From Pseudoips prasinana (Eukaryota > Arthropoda > Insecta > Lepidoptera > Nolidae), in assembly GCA_951640165.1 (NCBI GenBank), contig OX621256.1, forward strand, positions 3,844,001 through 3,908,000: a stretch of 64,000 bases of DNA, given 5' to 3'. A program made the translations under genes and the position numbers. Positions 9,376 to 18,113 of the stretch are shown piece after piece (positions within the stretch are counted from its first letter, which is position 1; each line of letters opens with the position of its first letter). A model generated the notes under the pieces. It made no database searches, was not told the DNA's origin, and saw only the letters and a list, made by a program, of their open reading frames with translations.

Positions 9376-10130
9376 CAATATCCAAAGAAACTATAACATT
9401 TATATTAATTAATCCAACAAATTCTCAGGCAAGGGTTGAAGACAAAGAGATCGAACTCAAACAATAATGATGGATATCCTAACTAATTGGTTACCGGATG
9501 TTCTGCTTTCGATCACTACGCCGCCATCTTAGTTTGTTTTACAATTTCGTACCAATTTAGGTGCATAATTAAACAAAGTATTTGGTTGGGTAAAGAATAT
9601 ATACAATGTGGAGCAGGACGATTGACATTCCTCTAAACCACGTAAAGAATGGCATGCTGTTTACCCGTATACAAAAAATCAATCAAATCCAATGAATACT
9701 TTAGCCACAGGAAATTATTTTTCATTTTCATAATTTTCAACATGATGTAGATCGGAGTCCGTAATAATAGGTAAACGGCCGCCGCCCGCTGCACGCCGCA
9801 CCACACCGCGCACTAGGTCAGTGACTTTTCGTAGAAAAAGCGTGTTTACTTTTTATGCAGTTTATTCTGCTATTTATTTTGTTTGAAAATTGCAATTTTT
9901 AAGTTTTCCATTAACTACTAATCTTCGTGTCTTAAAATGTTTTGATGGACTAGTACTGTGCTCGTTTTAATTTAATGTCGTAGTTCCAGATCCACATTGT
10001 ATACATTGGAACGAAATTTCTTGCGGTAGTTGACTGATAGACTTCATTGCGTTAAGAAAAAGCGTTATGCTTGCATTTGTTCGATTGTATTTGTCTAAAC
10101 TATAAAGAAATTTGATTTGTGTGTTTGTTT
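9376..10130. other. No gene recognised
   Basis: Unassigned AT-rich DNA with a short GC-rich patch near 9775-9815. Confidence 0.3.
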
Positions 10131-10139
10131 GCTTGTAAT

Positions 10140-10385
10140 GTCACCGTAGCCTAGTTGGTAGTGCTCCTGCCTACGAAGCTAGTGGTCCTGGGTTTGAATC
10201 CCGGTAAGTGCAAATATTTATGTGACAAGCACGAATATTTGTTTCTGAGTCATGGATGTTTCCTATGTATTTAAGTATTTATCTATCTATATAAGTATGT
10301 ATATCGTCGCCTAGCCCCAAACTAAGCAAAGCTTGTACTATGGGTGTACAAGGTTTGCTTAGTTTGGGGCTAGATAGGATGATAT
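10140..10385 (+). mobile_element. SINE family A
   Basis: A-box-like TAGCCTAGTTGGTAGTG, B-box-like GGTTTGAATCCCGG and the usual body. Its 3' part is folded back on itself: CTAGCCCCAAACTAAGCAAA followed by TTTGCTTAGTTTGGGGCTAG at 10313-10373. The same rearranged end is present in the duplicate at 11318. Confidence 0.75.
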
Positions 10386-10886
10386 GAGCAAAATAAAAAA
10401 TATTTATACCTAAACTGAAAACTACATCATCATCATAATCACTGCTGGACAAAGGCCTCCCCCAAAGATCTCCGCAATTGCCGGTCTTGCGCTATTCCCT
10501 ATATATAGAAAACACGCACAGTCCAACACACAGAACACGCATCTGCATGAACGCGCGTGGATGCAGTTTCAGTGTGTTGGAATTTGCGTGTTTTCTATAC
10601 AAACGGAGATACTTACAAGCAACGTTAGAACATGCACTCACGCACTACGCTGCATCATGCGGGGCAGTGTGCCAATCGCCTTAGAATAACACGGATTCTA
10701 ATCTGATATGTTTCATGAACAATGCAGCTTCTACGTTTGACTCTGATGCAGGAGCTCCACTAAAAAATCTACAGAAAGTAATAAGCACATTTTTTAAAAA
10801 ACGTTGGGTCATTATAATCTATACAAATAAAATAAAATTGGAGTGTCTGTTTGTAATAATGAAATAACCGGTTTTTACTACATTAA

Positions 10887-11189
10887 TCTATACAAATAAA
10901 TAAAATTGGAGTGTCTGTTTGTAATATTGAAATAGCCGGTTTCTACTACATAAATATGAATATATATACGGTAAATACACCAAAATAACATTTTTTACAA
11001 TTTTTGTCTGTCTGTTTGTTCCGGCTAATCTCTGAAATGCCTGGACCGATTTTGACGGGACCTTTATTGGCAGGTAGCTGATGTAATAAGGAGTAACTAA
11101 GGCTACTTTTATTTTAGAAAAAGTCTGTTATTTTACTAAAAAATGAAATAAACTAATTAACACGCGGATGAAGTCGCGGGCACAGCTAG
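10887..11189 (+). mobile_element. Helitron-like non-autonomous element
   Basis: Starts TCTATACAAATAAATAAAAT after an A and ends with a GC hairpin (CGCGGATGAAGTCGCGG) followed by ACAGCTAG before a T. TC at the 5' end, CTRR with a nearby hairpin at the 3' end, and insertion between A and T are Helitron hallmarks. A partial head precedes it at 10818-10880, and part of another copy follows to 11299. Confidence 0.65.
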
Positions 11190-11317
11190 TATGAATATAT
11201 ATTCGGTACATACACTAAAATAATATTTTTTACAATTTTTGTCTGTCTGTCTGTCTGTTTGTTGCGGCTAATCTGTGAAATGGCTGGACCGATTTTGACT
11301 TTGATTTTGCTTGTAAT

Positions 11318-11563
11318 GTCACCGTAGCCTAGTTGGTAGTGCTCCTGCCTACGAAGCTAGTGGTCCTGGGTTTGAATCCCGGTAAGTGCAAATATTTATG
11401 TGACAAGCACGAATATTTGTTTCTGAGTCATGGATGTTTCCTATGTATTTAAGTATTTATCTATCTATATAAGTATGTATATCGTCGCCTAGCCCCCAAA
11501 CTAAGCAAAGCTTGTACTATGGGTGTACAAGGTTTGCTTAGTTTGGGGCTAGATAGGATGATA
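11318..11563 (+). mobile_element. SINE family A
   Basis: Near-identical duplicate of the copy at 10140, sharing the same folded-back 3' end. It was copied by segmental duplication rather than by separate retrotransposition. Confidence 0.75.
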
Positions 11564-11607
11564 TGAGCAAAATAAAAAAATATTTATACCTAAACTGAAA
11601 ACTACAT

Positions 11608-11800
11608 CATCATCATAATCACTGCTGGACAAAGGCCTTCCCCAAAGATCTCCGCAATTGCCGGTCTTGCGCTATCCGCATCCAGCAGCCCTCGCAAGAT
11701 CATCGGTCCATCTTGTACAGGGCTTGCCCACGCTGAATCTTCCGGTTCGTGGTTGCCACAGCGGCCGTCGGCTCTACGAACTAAAGGCCCTGCATACTAC
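11608..11800 (-). pseudogene. RTE-like LINE tail fragment
   Basis: Reverse complement of the tail at 15600-15830: ATCATCATCATAATCACTGC, TGGACAAAGGCC, AGATCTCCGCAATTGCCGG and GATCATCGGTCCATCTTGTA. Only the last part of ORF2 and the (TGA)n tail remain. Confidence 0.65.
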
Positions 11801-12920
11801 CATTTCAGCTTGGCATTTCTTCGGGTCATGTCAGTTATTTTGATTCGGCCTACCTAGGTGGCTACTACTTAACTGAATTTAAATATTTTTTTTACCTATA
11901 GGAAGCTAAATTACCATAGTGTAATAAGCTACCCGGAAAAAATCCGATTAAAAAGGGCTATAAAGATAGGTTTATAATAATGGAGGAATTGCGTTACATA
12001 AACAAAAAGAAACATACAATTTATTCGGTATCTTCCTTCGTCTGAAGTGAGTTAAATAAATACGAAAAAGCTATAATTTTTTTAGTATGCATGTGTCTAT
12101 GGTATAATTCTGTTAATTATATCGATGTGTAAACATTATTGGTTACATTCTCCTTGGTAATATTGAAGTCATTTCTTCCAGGTTTAAAAACTATTTTATT
12201 CAAATTTAGACTTACCAACTTAGCCGCTCAAAATTGTCTCTAGCTCGGTCTCTAGTGATGTATGCATTAATGAATATCTGATATAAAAAAAAAAACAATA
12301 TTGTTTAGCTATTTTGTTTCATATTTCGGCGTTCTATTTGAATGAGGTGCGCGGGTAAGGAATCTGCTATATGTCGATCCGACCGTTTTATTGCATTTTG
12401 TTTTGGCGCGACTTTGCTGTAGCGTGCATTCACCCCTGCTATGGATGATTCATAATATTTTACTCATGTTACGTGAACTATAATACTTTATTAAAATCTG
12501 TCCCTTTGTTCGTCAAGACTAACTTTTATTGCTAGAGCTATTCACAGTATTTTTAAAAGTATATTTAGTCGATAAAATATGTACTTACTAGCTGGGCCCC
12601 GTAATTTTACCCGCGAGTAATTTATTTTAAGCTATATGTTAGTTATAGATAGTATAATATATAACTTGAACTTTCTATAAGTATTATTATTATTAAAATC
12701 GATTGCAGGTCTTTAAATTGTCAATTTATAAATTGTATTCTAAGTTCGCATGCAAATTATTATATTAAATAAAGAACTATGTATCAATGTCTCTCTGGAG
12801 GCGGGCGTTGATAGCTGCGCTGCTACAGTTTTTACTTTTGCGGCTATCATCGTTATCCATGATGTAATGTAATCCATTGTTGTAAGTTCACACAATAAAT
12901 CATTATTATTGTTATTATTA
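11801..12920. other. No gene; one Helitron end at about 12590
   Basis: Mostly unassigned. On the minus strand at about 12588-12625 the sequence CGCGGGTAAAATTACGGGGC then CCAGCTAG is a diverged Helitron-like 3' end. Confidence 0.4.
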
Positions 12921-13101
12921 TAGCGCCGATTCAATAACCTTTGCAAACGTTGAGAACCCGGCAACCCGCAGAGCACGTGTTAACCCTCAGAGAACGAGGT
13001 TCTGGGTTCAAATCCCGGGTAATATTGGTACATACCAATATTAGTGCTCTGCGGGTTGCCGGGTTCTCAACGTTTGCGAAGGTTATTGAATCGGCGCTAT
13101 G
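12921..13101. mobile_element. Foldback element with tRNA-like loop
   Basis: A 56-bp arm at 12921-12976 (starting TAGCGCCGATTCAATAACCT) is the near-perfect reverse complement of 13046-13101. The 69-bp loop contains GGTTCTGGGTTCAAATCCCG, a B-box-like tRNA/SINE segment. The loop ends with its own small palindrome around ATATTGGTACATACCAATAT. Confidence 0.7.
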
Positions 13102-13154
13102 TTGAAGTTATTTACAAGATAACCCGCTACTTAGTGACGCACAGCTTAGGGTTA

Positions 13155-13421
13155 GGCGATTAGCACACTGCCCCGCATGATGCAGCGTAGTGCGTGAGTG
13201 CATGTTCTAACGTTGCTTGTAAGTATCTCCGTTTGTATAGAAAACACGCACAGTCCAACACACAGAACACGCATCTGCATGAACGCGCGTGGATGCAGTT
13301 TCAGTGTGTTGGAATTTGCGTGTTTTCTATACAAACGGAGATACTTACAAGCAACGTTAGAACATGCACTCACGCACTACGCTGCATCATGCGGGGCAGT
13401 GTGCCAATCGCCTTAGAATAA
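13155..13421. mobile_element. 267-bp foldback element
   Basis: Arms of about 95 bp: GGCGATTAGCACACTGCCCC at the left pairs with GGGGCAGTGTGCCAATCGCC at the right, and pairing continues through TAAGTATCTCCGTTTGTATA. The centre keeps partial pairing (TCCAACACAC with GTGTGTTGGA). The same arm sequence yields open frames on both strands; these are artefacts of the palindrome, not genes. The right half is also present at 10504-10685. Confidence 0.8.
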
Positions 13422-13618
13422 CACGGATTCTAATCTGATATGTTTCATGAACAATGCAGCTTCTACGTTTGACTCTGATGCAGGAGCTCCACTAAAAAAT
13501 CTACAGAAAGTAATAAGCACATTTTTTAAAAAACGTTGGGTCATTATAATCTATACAAATAAAATAAAATTGGAGTGTCTGTTTGTAATAATGAAATAAC
13601 CGGTTTTTACTACATTAA

Positions 13619-13921
13619 TCTATACAAATAAATAAAATTGGAGTGTCTGTTTGTAATATTGAAATAGCCGGTTTCTACTACATAAATATGAATATATATA
13701 CGGTAAATACACCAAAATAACATTTTTTACAATTTTTGTCTGTCTGTTTGTTCCGGCTAATCTCTGAAATGGCTGGACCGATTTTGACGGGACCTTTATT
13801 GGCAGGTAGCTGATGTAATAAGGAGTAACTAAGGCTACTTTTATTTTAGAAAAAGTCTGTTATTTTACTAAAAAATGAAATAAACTAATTAACACGCGGA
13901 TGAAGTCGCGGGCACAGCTAG
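13619..13921 (+). mobile_element. Helitron-like non-autonomous element
   Basis: Duplicate of 10887-11189: TCTATACAAATAAATAAAAT start and hairpin plus ACAGCTAG end. Confidence 0.65.
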
Positions 13922-14165
13922 TATGAATATATATTCGGTACATACACTAAAATAATATTTTTTACAATTTTTGTCTGTCTGTCTGTCTGTTTGTTGCGGC
14001 TAATCTGTGAAATGGCTGGACCGATTTTGACGGGACTTTTATTGGCAGGTAGCTGATGTAATAAGGAGTAACTTAGGCTACTTTTATTTTAGAAAAGTCT
14101 TTTATTTAAAAATAACAAACGAAATAAACTAATTAACACGCGGACGAAGTCGCGGGCACAGCTAG
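13922..14165 (+). mobile_element. Helitron-like element, partial, head to tail with the previous one
   Basis: A diverged second unit ending CGCGGACGAAGTCGCGGGCA then CAGCTAG. The adjoining copies form a short tandem array of Helitron bodies. Confidence 0.6.
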
Positions 14166-14179
14166 TTATATAATAATAT

Positions 14180-14428
14180 CTTGGGTCATTATTTACACAC
14201 GGCCATGTGATCCCAAACTAAGCAGAGCTTGTACTATGGAAACCAGATAACTGATATACTACATATATTATTTTTTCTTTTGTAAATACATACTTATATG
14301 GATAATTACACCCAGACTCAGGACAAACAGACATGTTCATGCATACAAATATCTGTCCTGGGTGGGAATCGAACCCACAACCTCCGGCATGCAAAGTAAG
14401 CATTTGCCAACAAAGCCAACAGGCCCGT
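14180..14428 (-). mobile_element. SINE family B (tRNA-derived)
   Basis: Minus-strand head with GTGGGTTCGATTCCCACCC (B-box-like). Body on the plus strand includes CCCAAACTAAGCAGAGCTTG and CCCAGACTCAGGACAAACAG. Full or nearly full copies also lie at 29725, 36606, 45811, 55348 and 57846. Confidence 0.8.
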
Positions 14429-14454
14429 CTTATTATTATTATATTATTTATTTA

Positions 14455-14705
14455 TTTATTGTTTGGGCAGTGGTTACCCTAGTGTCAGTTGTTCAAGTCG
14501 CCCAGTAGGCCTCTGACATAGCTTAACGACTGTCGTCTAATGACTACCGGGACCGACAGCTTAACATTCCCTCCTCAGCGCGGAAATTAAATCAGACTCA
14601 GAACAACTATTTAAGGATCACACAAATAATGGTCCGGCGCGGGACTCGAACCGGCAACGCGAAGCGGCGAGGCGACTGTCTTAGCCGCTGCGCTACACGT
14701 GCGCG
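14455..14705 (-). repeat. Repeat family E fused to SINE family D head
   Basis: GGGCAGTGGTTACCCTAGTG and GCCTCTGACATAGCTTAACG identify family E (also at 36895, 37937 and 54020). It is followed by CGGCGCGGGACTCGAACC and GCCGCTGCGCTACACGTG, the reverse complement of the tRNA-like head of the SINE at 41272. Confidence 0.6.
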
Positions 14706-14752
14706 CGCAGTTCATTGACGTATAATATAATATATAGGGACAATGTCAAACA

Positions 14753-15046
14753 GATCAACCTAGCCCCAAACTAAGCAAAGCTTCTACTATGGGTACCAGG
14801 TGACGATATACATACATAGATAGATATACATACATAGGGCGCCACCATATTGGCCACCATACTGTGACGTGCGATAGATGGACGAAATATTTTCATAGAT
14901 AAATACTTAAATACATAGAAAACATCCATGACTCAGAAACAAATATGCGTGCTCATCACACAAATATTTGCACTTACCGGGATTCGAACCCAGGACCACC
15001 AGCTTTGTAGGCAGGAGCACTACAAACTAGGCTACGGTATATATTA
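14753..15046 (-). mobile_element. SINE family A
   Basis: Minus-strand copy with CCGGGATTCGAACCCAGGAC (B-box complement). The middle carries an insertion around 14835-14885 including GGCGCCACCATATTGG, which recurs at 15243-15290. Confidence 0.7.
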
Positions 15047-15309
15047 AAATATATTTTCGTATTATGCTTGATGTTTCCTGAACAATTCTGTGATCAACAA
15101 TCGGTTTATTGGACTCACCAGCTGTATCGTTGTCCATCACAATCAAGTGAACAACAGCATTTATATCAATGCAAATACCGTGGAGCACTTGCACAAAGGA
15201 GTGAGAATGTTAATGCTACACGGTCAGTTGAAGCGAGCCATGGGTGCCACCATATTGGCCGCCACACTGTGACGTGCGATAGGTGGCTGAAATAATTTGA
15301 GGCGATGTA

Positions 15310-15830
15310 ATTTTTTTTTTTTTTGATTATGCTACGTAATATCTTCTCGTCTAAAATACCGCAGTGTCTCAAGTCGAAAGTCTTCGACCAGTGTGTGTTG
15401 CCAGTGATGACATACGGAACAGAGACGTGGTCGCTCACTATGGGCCTTATTAGAAGGCTCAAGGTCAAGAGCAATGGAGAGGGCTATGCTCGGAGTTTCC
15501 CTGCGGGATCGTATCAGAAATGTCGAAATCCGCAGGCAAACCAAAGTCACCGACATAGCCCGAAGAATTGCAAAACTGAAGTGGCAGTGGGCGGGGCACA
15601 TAGCTCGTAGAACCGATGGCCGTTGGGGCAGAAAGGTTCTCGAGTGGCGACCACGAACTGGAAGACGCAGCATGGGCAGGCCGCCTACAAGATGGACCGA
15701 TGATCTTGTGCGGGTCGCTGGAAACTGCTGGATGCGAATAGCGCAAGACCGGCAATTGTGGAGATCTTTGGAGGAGGCCTTTGTCCAGCAGTGGACGTCT
15801 TTCGGCTGATATGATGATGATGATGATGAT
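15310..15830 (+). pseudogene. RTE-like LINE, reverse transcriptase C-terminal region
   Basis: Reads LRNIFSSKIPQCLKSKVFDQ, then VMTYGTETWSLT, a frameshift at about 15470, and MERAMLGVSLRDRIRNVEI through KLKWQWAGHIARR to RRSMGRPPTRWTDDL, ending FVQQWTSFG-stop at 15809, followed by (ATG/GAT)n. This is the C-terminal third of an RTE-type LINE ORF2, 5' truncated and frameshifted. It is the most complete copy of a family also represented at 5795, 11608, 29212, 48085, 54722 and 57603. Confidence 0.75.
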
Positions 15831-16367
15831 GCTATTATAATAATATTTCTTTATTTCAGACTCAAGATCCATACAACAATTATTATTATAATATTAACAT
15901 AAAAATTATTATGTACCAACCTAAGTTTTATTTAGCACCCTTCAGTCTCAGAGTAAAATTATGAAATTGAATTATTACATAAACTTCAGGATATTTCACA
16001 TCCTCCAAGTTTCACATTTTGACAAACTAATTTTTGCGGTTTGTAAATTTTGTTGCTGGAAGTTAACTGTAACAATTCCAGCGAAAGTTTTAATTAAACA
16101 CTATGTAGGCAGTCTAGAGCGTTTTGCCTTTTTTCCCAGATATTTTCATGTGCTTGTCTAGTAAAATAAACGGCCACTAATTCATTTGAATTTACGCCTA
16201 AAAATCCAAAAAAAAAAACTAGAAAAGAGCATTGCCTGTAACGTTACGTTGTTTCACAGTGGAAAAAACCACGAATTCACGAAAATATGTACATATATGG
16301 GCTTCTATCTGGCAGATTCTTGATGCTCCAAAATTTATTTGGCATAACTTAATAATAATATCTAGGG
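15831..16367. other. No gene recognised
   Basis: AT-rich, with no supported feature. Confidence 0.35.
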
Positions 16368-16735
16368 ACAATGTCACACAGATCATCCTAGCCCCAAACT
16401 AAGCAAAGCTTGTACAGACGCCAGCACATCAAGCTACCCCAATCTGTCAAATTTCCCCAATTGAAAATGAACCTTATGCTATTGTGATAAAGTTGAAAAT
16501 CTATAAAAGAAATTTGACAGATTGGGGTAGCTGGATGTGCTTGCATCTGTACTATGGGTACCAGGCGACGATATACATACTTATATAGATAGATAAATAC
16601 TTAAATACATAGAACACATCCATGACTCCGAAACAAATATTCGTGCTAATCACACAAATATTTGTACTTACCGGGATTCGAACCCAGGACCACCAGCTTC
16701 GTAGGTAGGAGCACTACCAACTAGGCTACGGTGAC
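16368..16735 (-). mobile_element. SINE family A, split by a MITE
   Basis: Minus-strand SINE interrupted at CTTGTAC/TATGGG by the foldback at 16412-16552. Removing the insert and one GTAC restores the normal family A sequence. Confidence 0.8.
16412..16552. mobile_element. Foldback MITE, family 1 copy 2
   Basis: Same arms as 6309-6447 (GACGCCAGCACATC, CCCCAATCTGTCAAATTTC). It is nested in a SINE and flanked by TGTAC on both sides, giving a target duplication of GTAC (4-5 bp). Confidence 0.8.
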
Positions 16736-16751
16736 CGTAATACTTGGCATA

Positions 16752-17032
16752 TTAATGTTTTTAAACTTTCGCGATTTGTACTTACAAAATTTTATATATT
16801 GTGGACACGGGTCTGAATCGCGATAACAATTTAAGGCAAATCATTACCTTTAGGTTACCCGACGTTTCGGCATGGATTGCACCAGCCGTGGTCACGGGAA
16901 CAGAATACTATGTATATATAGTGTATATACGGCTAGGCGGCTGGTGCATTCCATGCCGAAACGTCGGGTAACCTAAAGGTAATGATTTGCCTTAAATTGT
17001 TATGGCGATTGAGAATCCACAATATATAAAAA
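16752..17032. mobile_element. Foldback MITE, family 3 copy 1, long target duplication
   Basis: Starts AATGTTTTTAAACTTTCGCG and carries arms beginning ATTGTGGACACGGGTCTGAA that pair with the right arm ending CACAATATATAAAAA. TACTTGGCATA occurs on both sides (16741-16751 and 17033-17043), so the duplication is about 9-11 bp. The loop region includes CCGACGTTTCGGCATGG, also in inverted form. The sister copy is at 50072-50213. Confidence 0.75.
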
Positions 17033-17043
17033 TACTTGGCATA

Positions 17044-17849
17044 ATTTTCTTTAAACGATAAAATATCGATCCGAATTTAATTATTATTTGGCAGTTTTAC
17101 AACGAAATACTTCTAAGTTGGAATTTTATTTAGCACCTTTCGTATACTTAAAATTTCGCATAATTTAATTTAGAAAAAAATATATATTTCATAATAATGT
17201 AACCCAACAGGTTGTTAAATAAATAGAGACATATTTCTCATGCTAATTTGAACAATAAAAATAGCATTAGCAATAAAGTTATTTCGAAATAGCATTCTAT
17301 TTTATTCCGAAAAGCTATTATGTAGCAGCTATTCGATAATTTGTTAACGCACTACGTGAACGTTTATTGTTAATTTTATTACTTCTGAGTGATAATAATC
17401 AAATTATAATACCTTTAGTGCCTCGTAAAATCTTAAGCAAATGTTATAAATACCAAAATTCTTTAATGATACAAAATAAAAATACTTTCTCTACCAACCA
17501 CGGTAAATAAAATCTTCAGAGGAAAAACACACATACCTAAGTGTGTTTTTTCCTCTGACCATTTCATTACCGAAAAAACACACCTGTGTGTTTTTGCCTG
17601 TGTAAGTACTGTAGGCGCTTGGCTTATTATTACGAAGTTAATATTATTTATTACTTTCTTCCATTCTATTTTGCATTCCAACTCTTTTAGTAACCAAGAA
17701 TTTTCTTTTTGTCCTGCACTACTGCATTACAATACAAACACACACACACACTCACATGCACACACAGACTCATACATACCATTTCATACACGCTCCCTGA
17801 TAGATGCACTCACTTGACAGATCAGTCATGACTTGTCTATGGTTTTATG
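17044..17849. other. No gene; two short hairpins and a CA tract
   Basis: At 17513-17560, CAGAGGAAAAACACACATAC pairs with GTGTGTTTTTTCCTCTG. At 17573-17600, AAAAAACACACC pairs with TGTGTGTTTTT. CA repeats lie near 17737-17765. Confidence 0.5.
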
Positions 17850-17867
17850 TTATTTATAACTTTATGA

Positions 17868-18113
17868 TTGTACTACTGGCGTTCCTACAACAATAGAGAG
17901 ATTTTAAAGTTAAAGTATCTGGCAAATTATAATAACTATGTTCTAAACTCTATGAGAGCACATTCCTTTAACGACACTGGTAAGACATCAATAGATAAAT
18001 GTATACAGACAGATGCTACCGTGTATAAAGATACTACTACACAAACTGAACCATGCAACGCTGGGGATGACAATGATAATGTACAGTTAAACAATATGTT
18101 TTTTCGTAAGTAA
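17868..18113 (+). pseudogene. LINE ORF1, C-terminal remnant
   Basis: 81 codons ending NNMFFRK-stop. It contains a repeated Q-T-D/E pattern (CIQTD, TTTQTEP). The esterase-like and coiled-coil parts are absent because of 5' truncation. UUU_CGU lies directly before the last lysine codon and the stop. Confidence 0.6.
18091..18113 (+). other. ORF1/ORF2 overlap with UUU_CGU (+1 frameshift candidate)
   Basis: ORF1 frame reads ATG TTT TTT CGT AAG TAA, with TTT at 18102-18104, CGT at 18105-18107 and the stop at 18111-18113. A +1 slip from UUU to UUC enters ORF2 (TTC GTA AGT AAA). This is the same architecture as in the LINE at 3404-3432 although the surrounding sequence differs. Confidence 0.5.

Larger units (their letters stand above)
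10131..11299. repeat. Left copy (A1+B1) of a tandem duplication, internally deleted
   Basis: 10131-10495 matches 11309-11675, and 10504-11299 matches 13236-14031 at a constant offset of 2732 bp, with only one clear base difference noticed. In the left copy these two blocks abut at about 10496-10503; in the right copy they are separated by about 1.56 kb. At that junction both an RTE-like fragment and a foldback arm are cut off in the left copy but continue in the right copy, so deletion from the left copy is the simpler reading. Confidence 0.8.
11309..14031. repeat. Right, full-length copy (A2-spacer-B2) of the tandem duplication
   Basis: Full unit of about 2.7 kb whose two ends match 10131-10495 and 10504-11299. 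The 1.56-kb spacer (11676-13235) holds the rest of an RTE-like fragment, unassigned DNA, a 181-bp foldback and the left arm of a second foldback. Confidence 0.8.

Noticed and set aside
10142..10210. A and B boxes suggesting tRNA genes (also in the other SINE copies)
   Set aside because: No cloverleaf with acceptor and anticodon stems can be drawn, and the same sequence repeats with a long common body; these are SINE heads.
13152..13421. Similar 72-75 residue open frames on both strands
   Set aside because: They arise from the near-perfect inverted repeat; the same arm read on both strands gives the same peptide.
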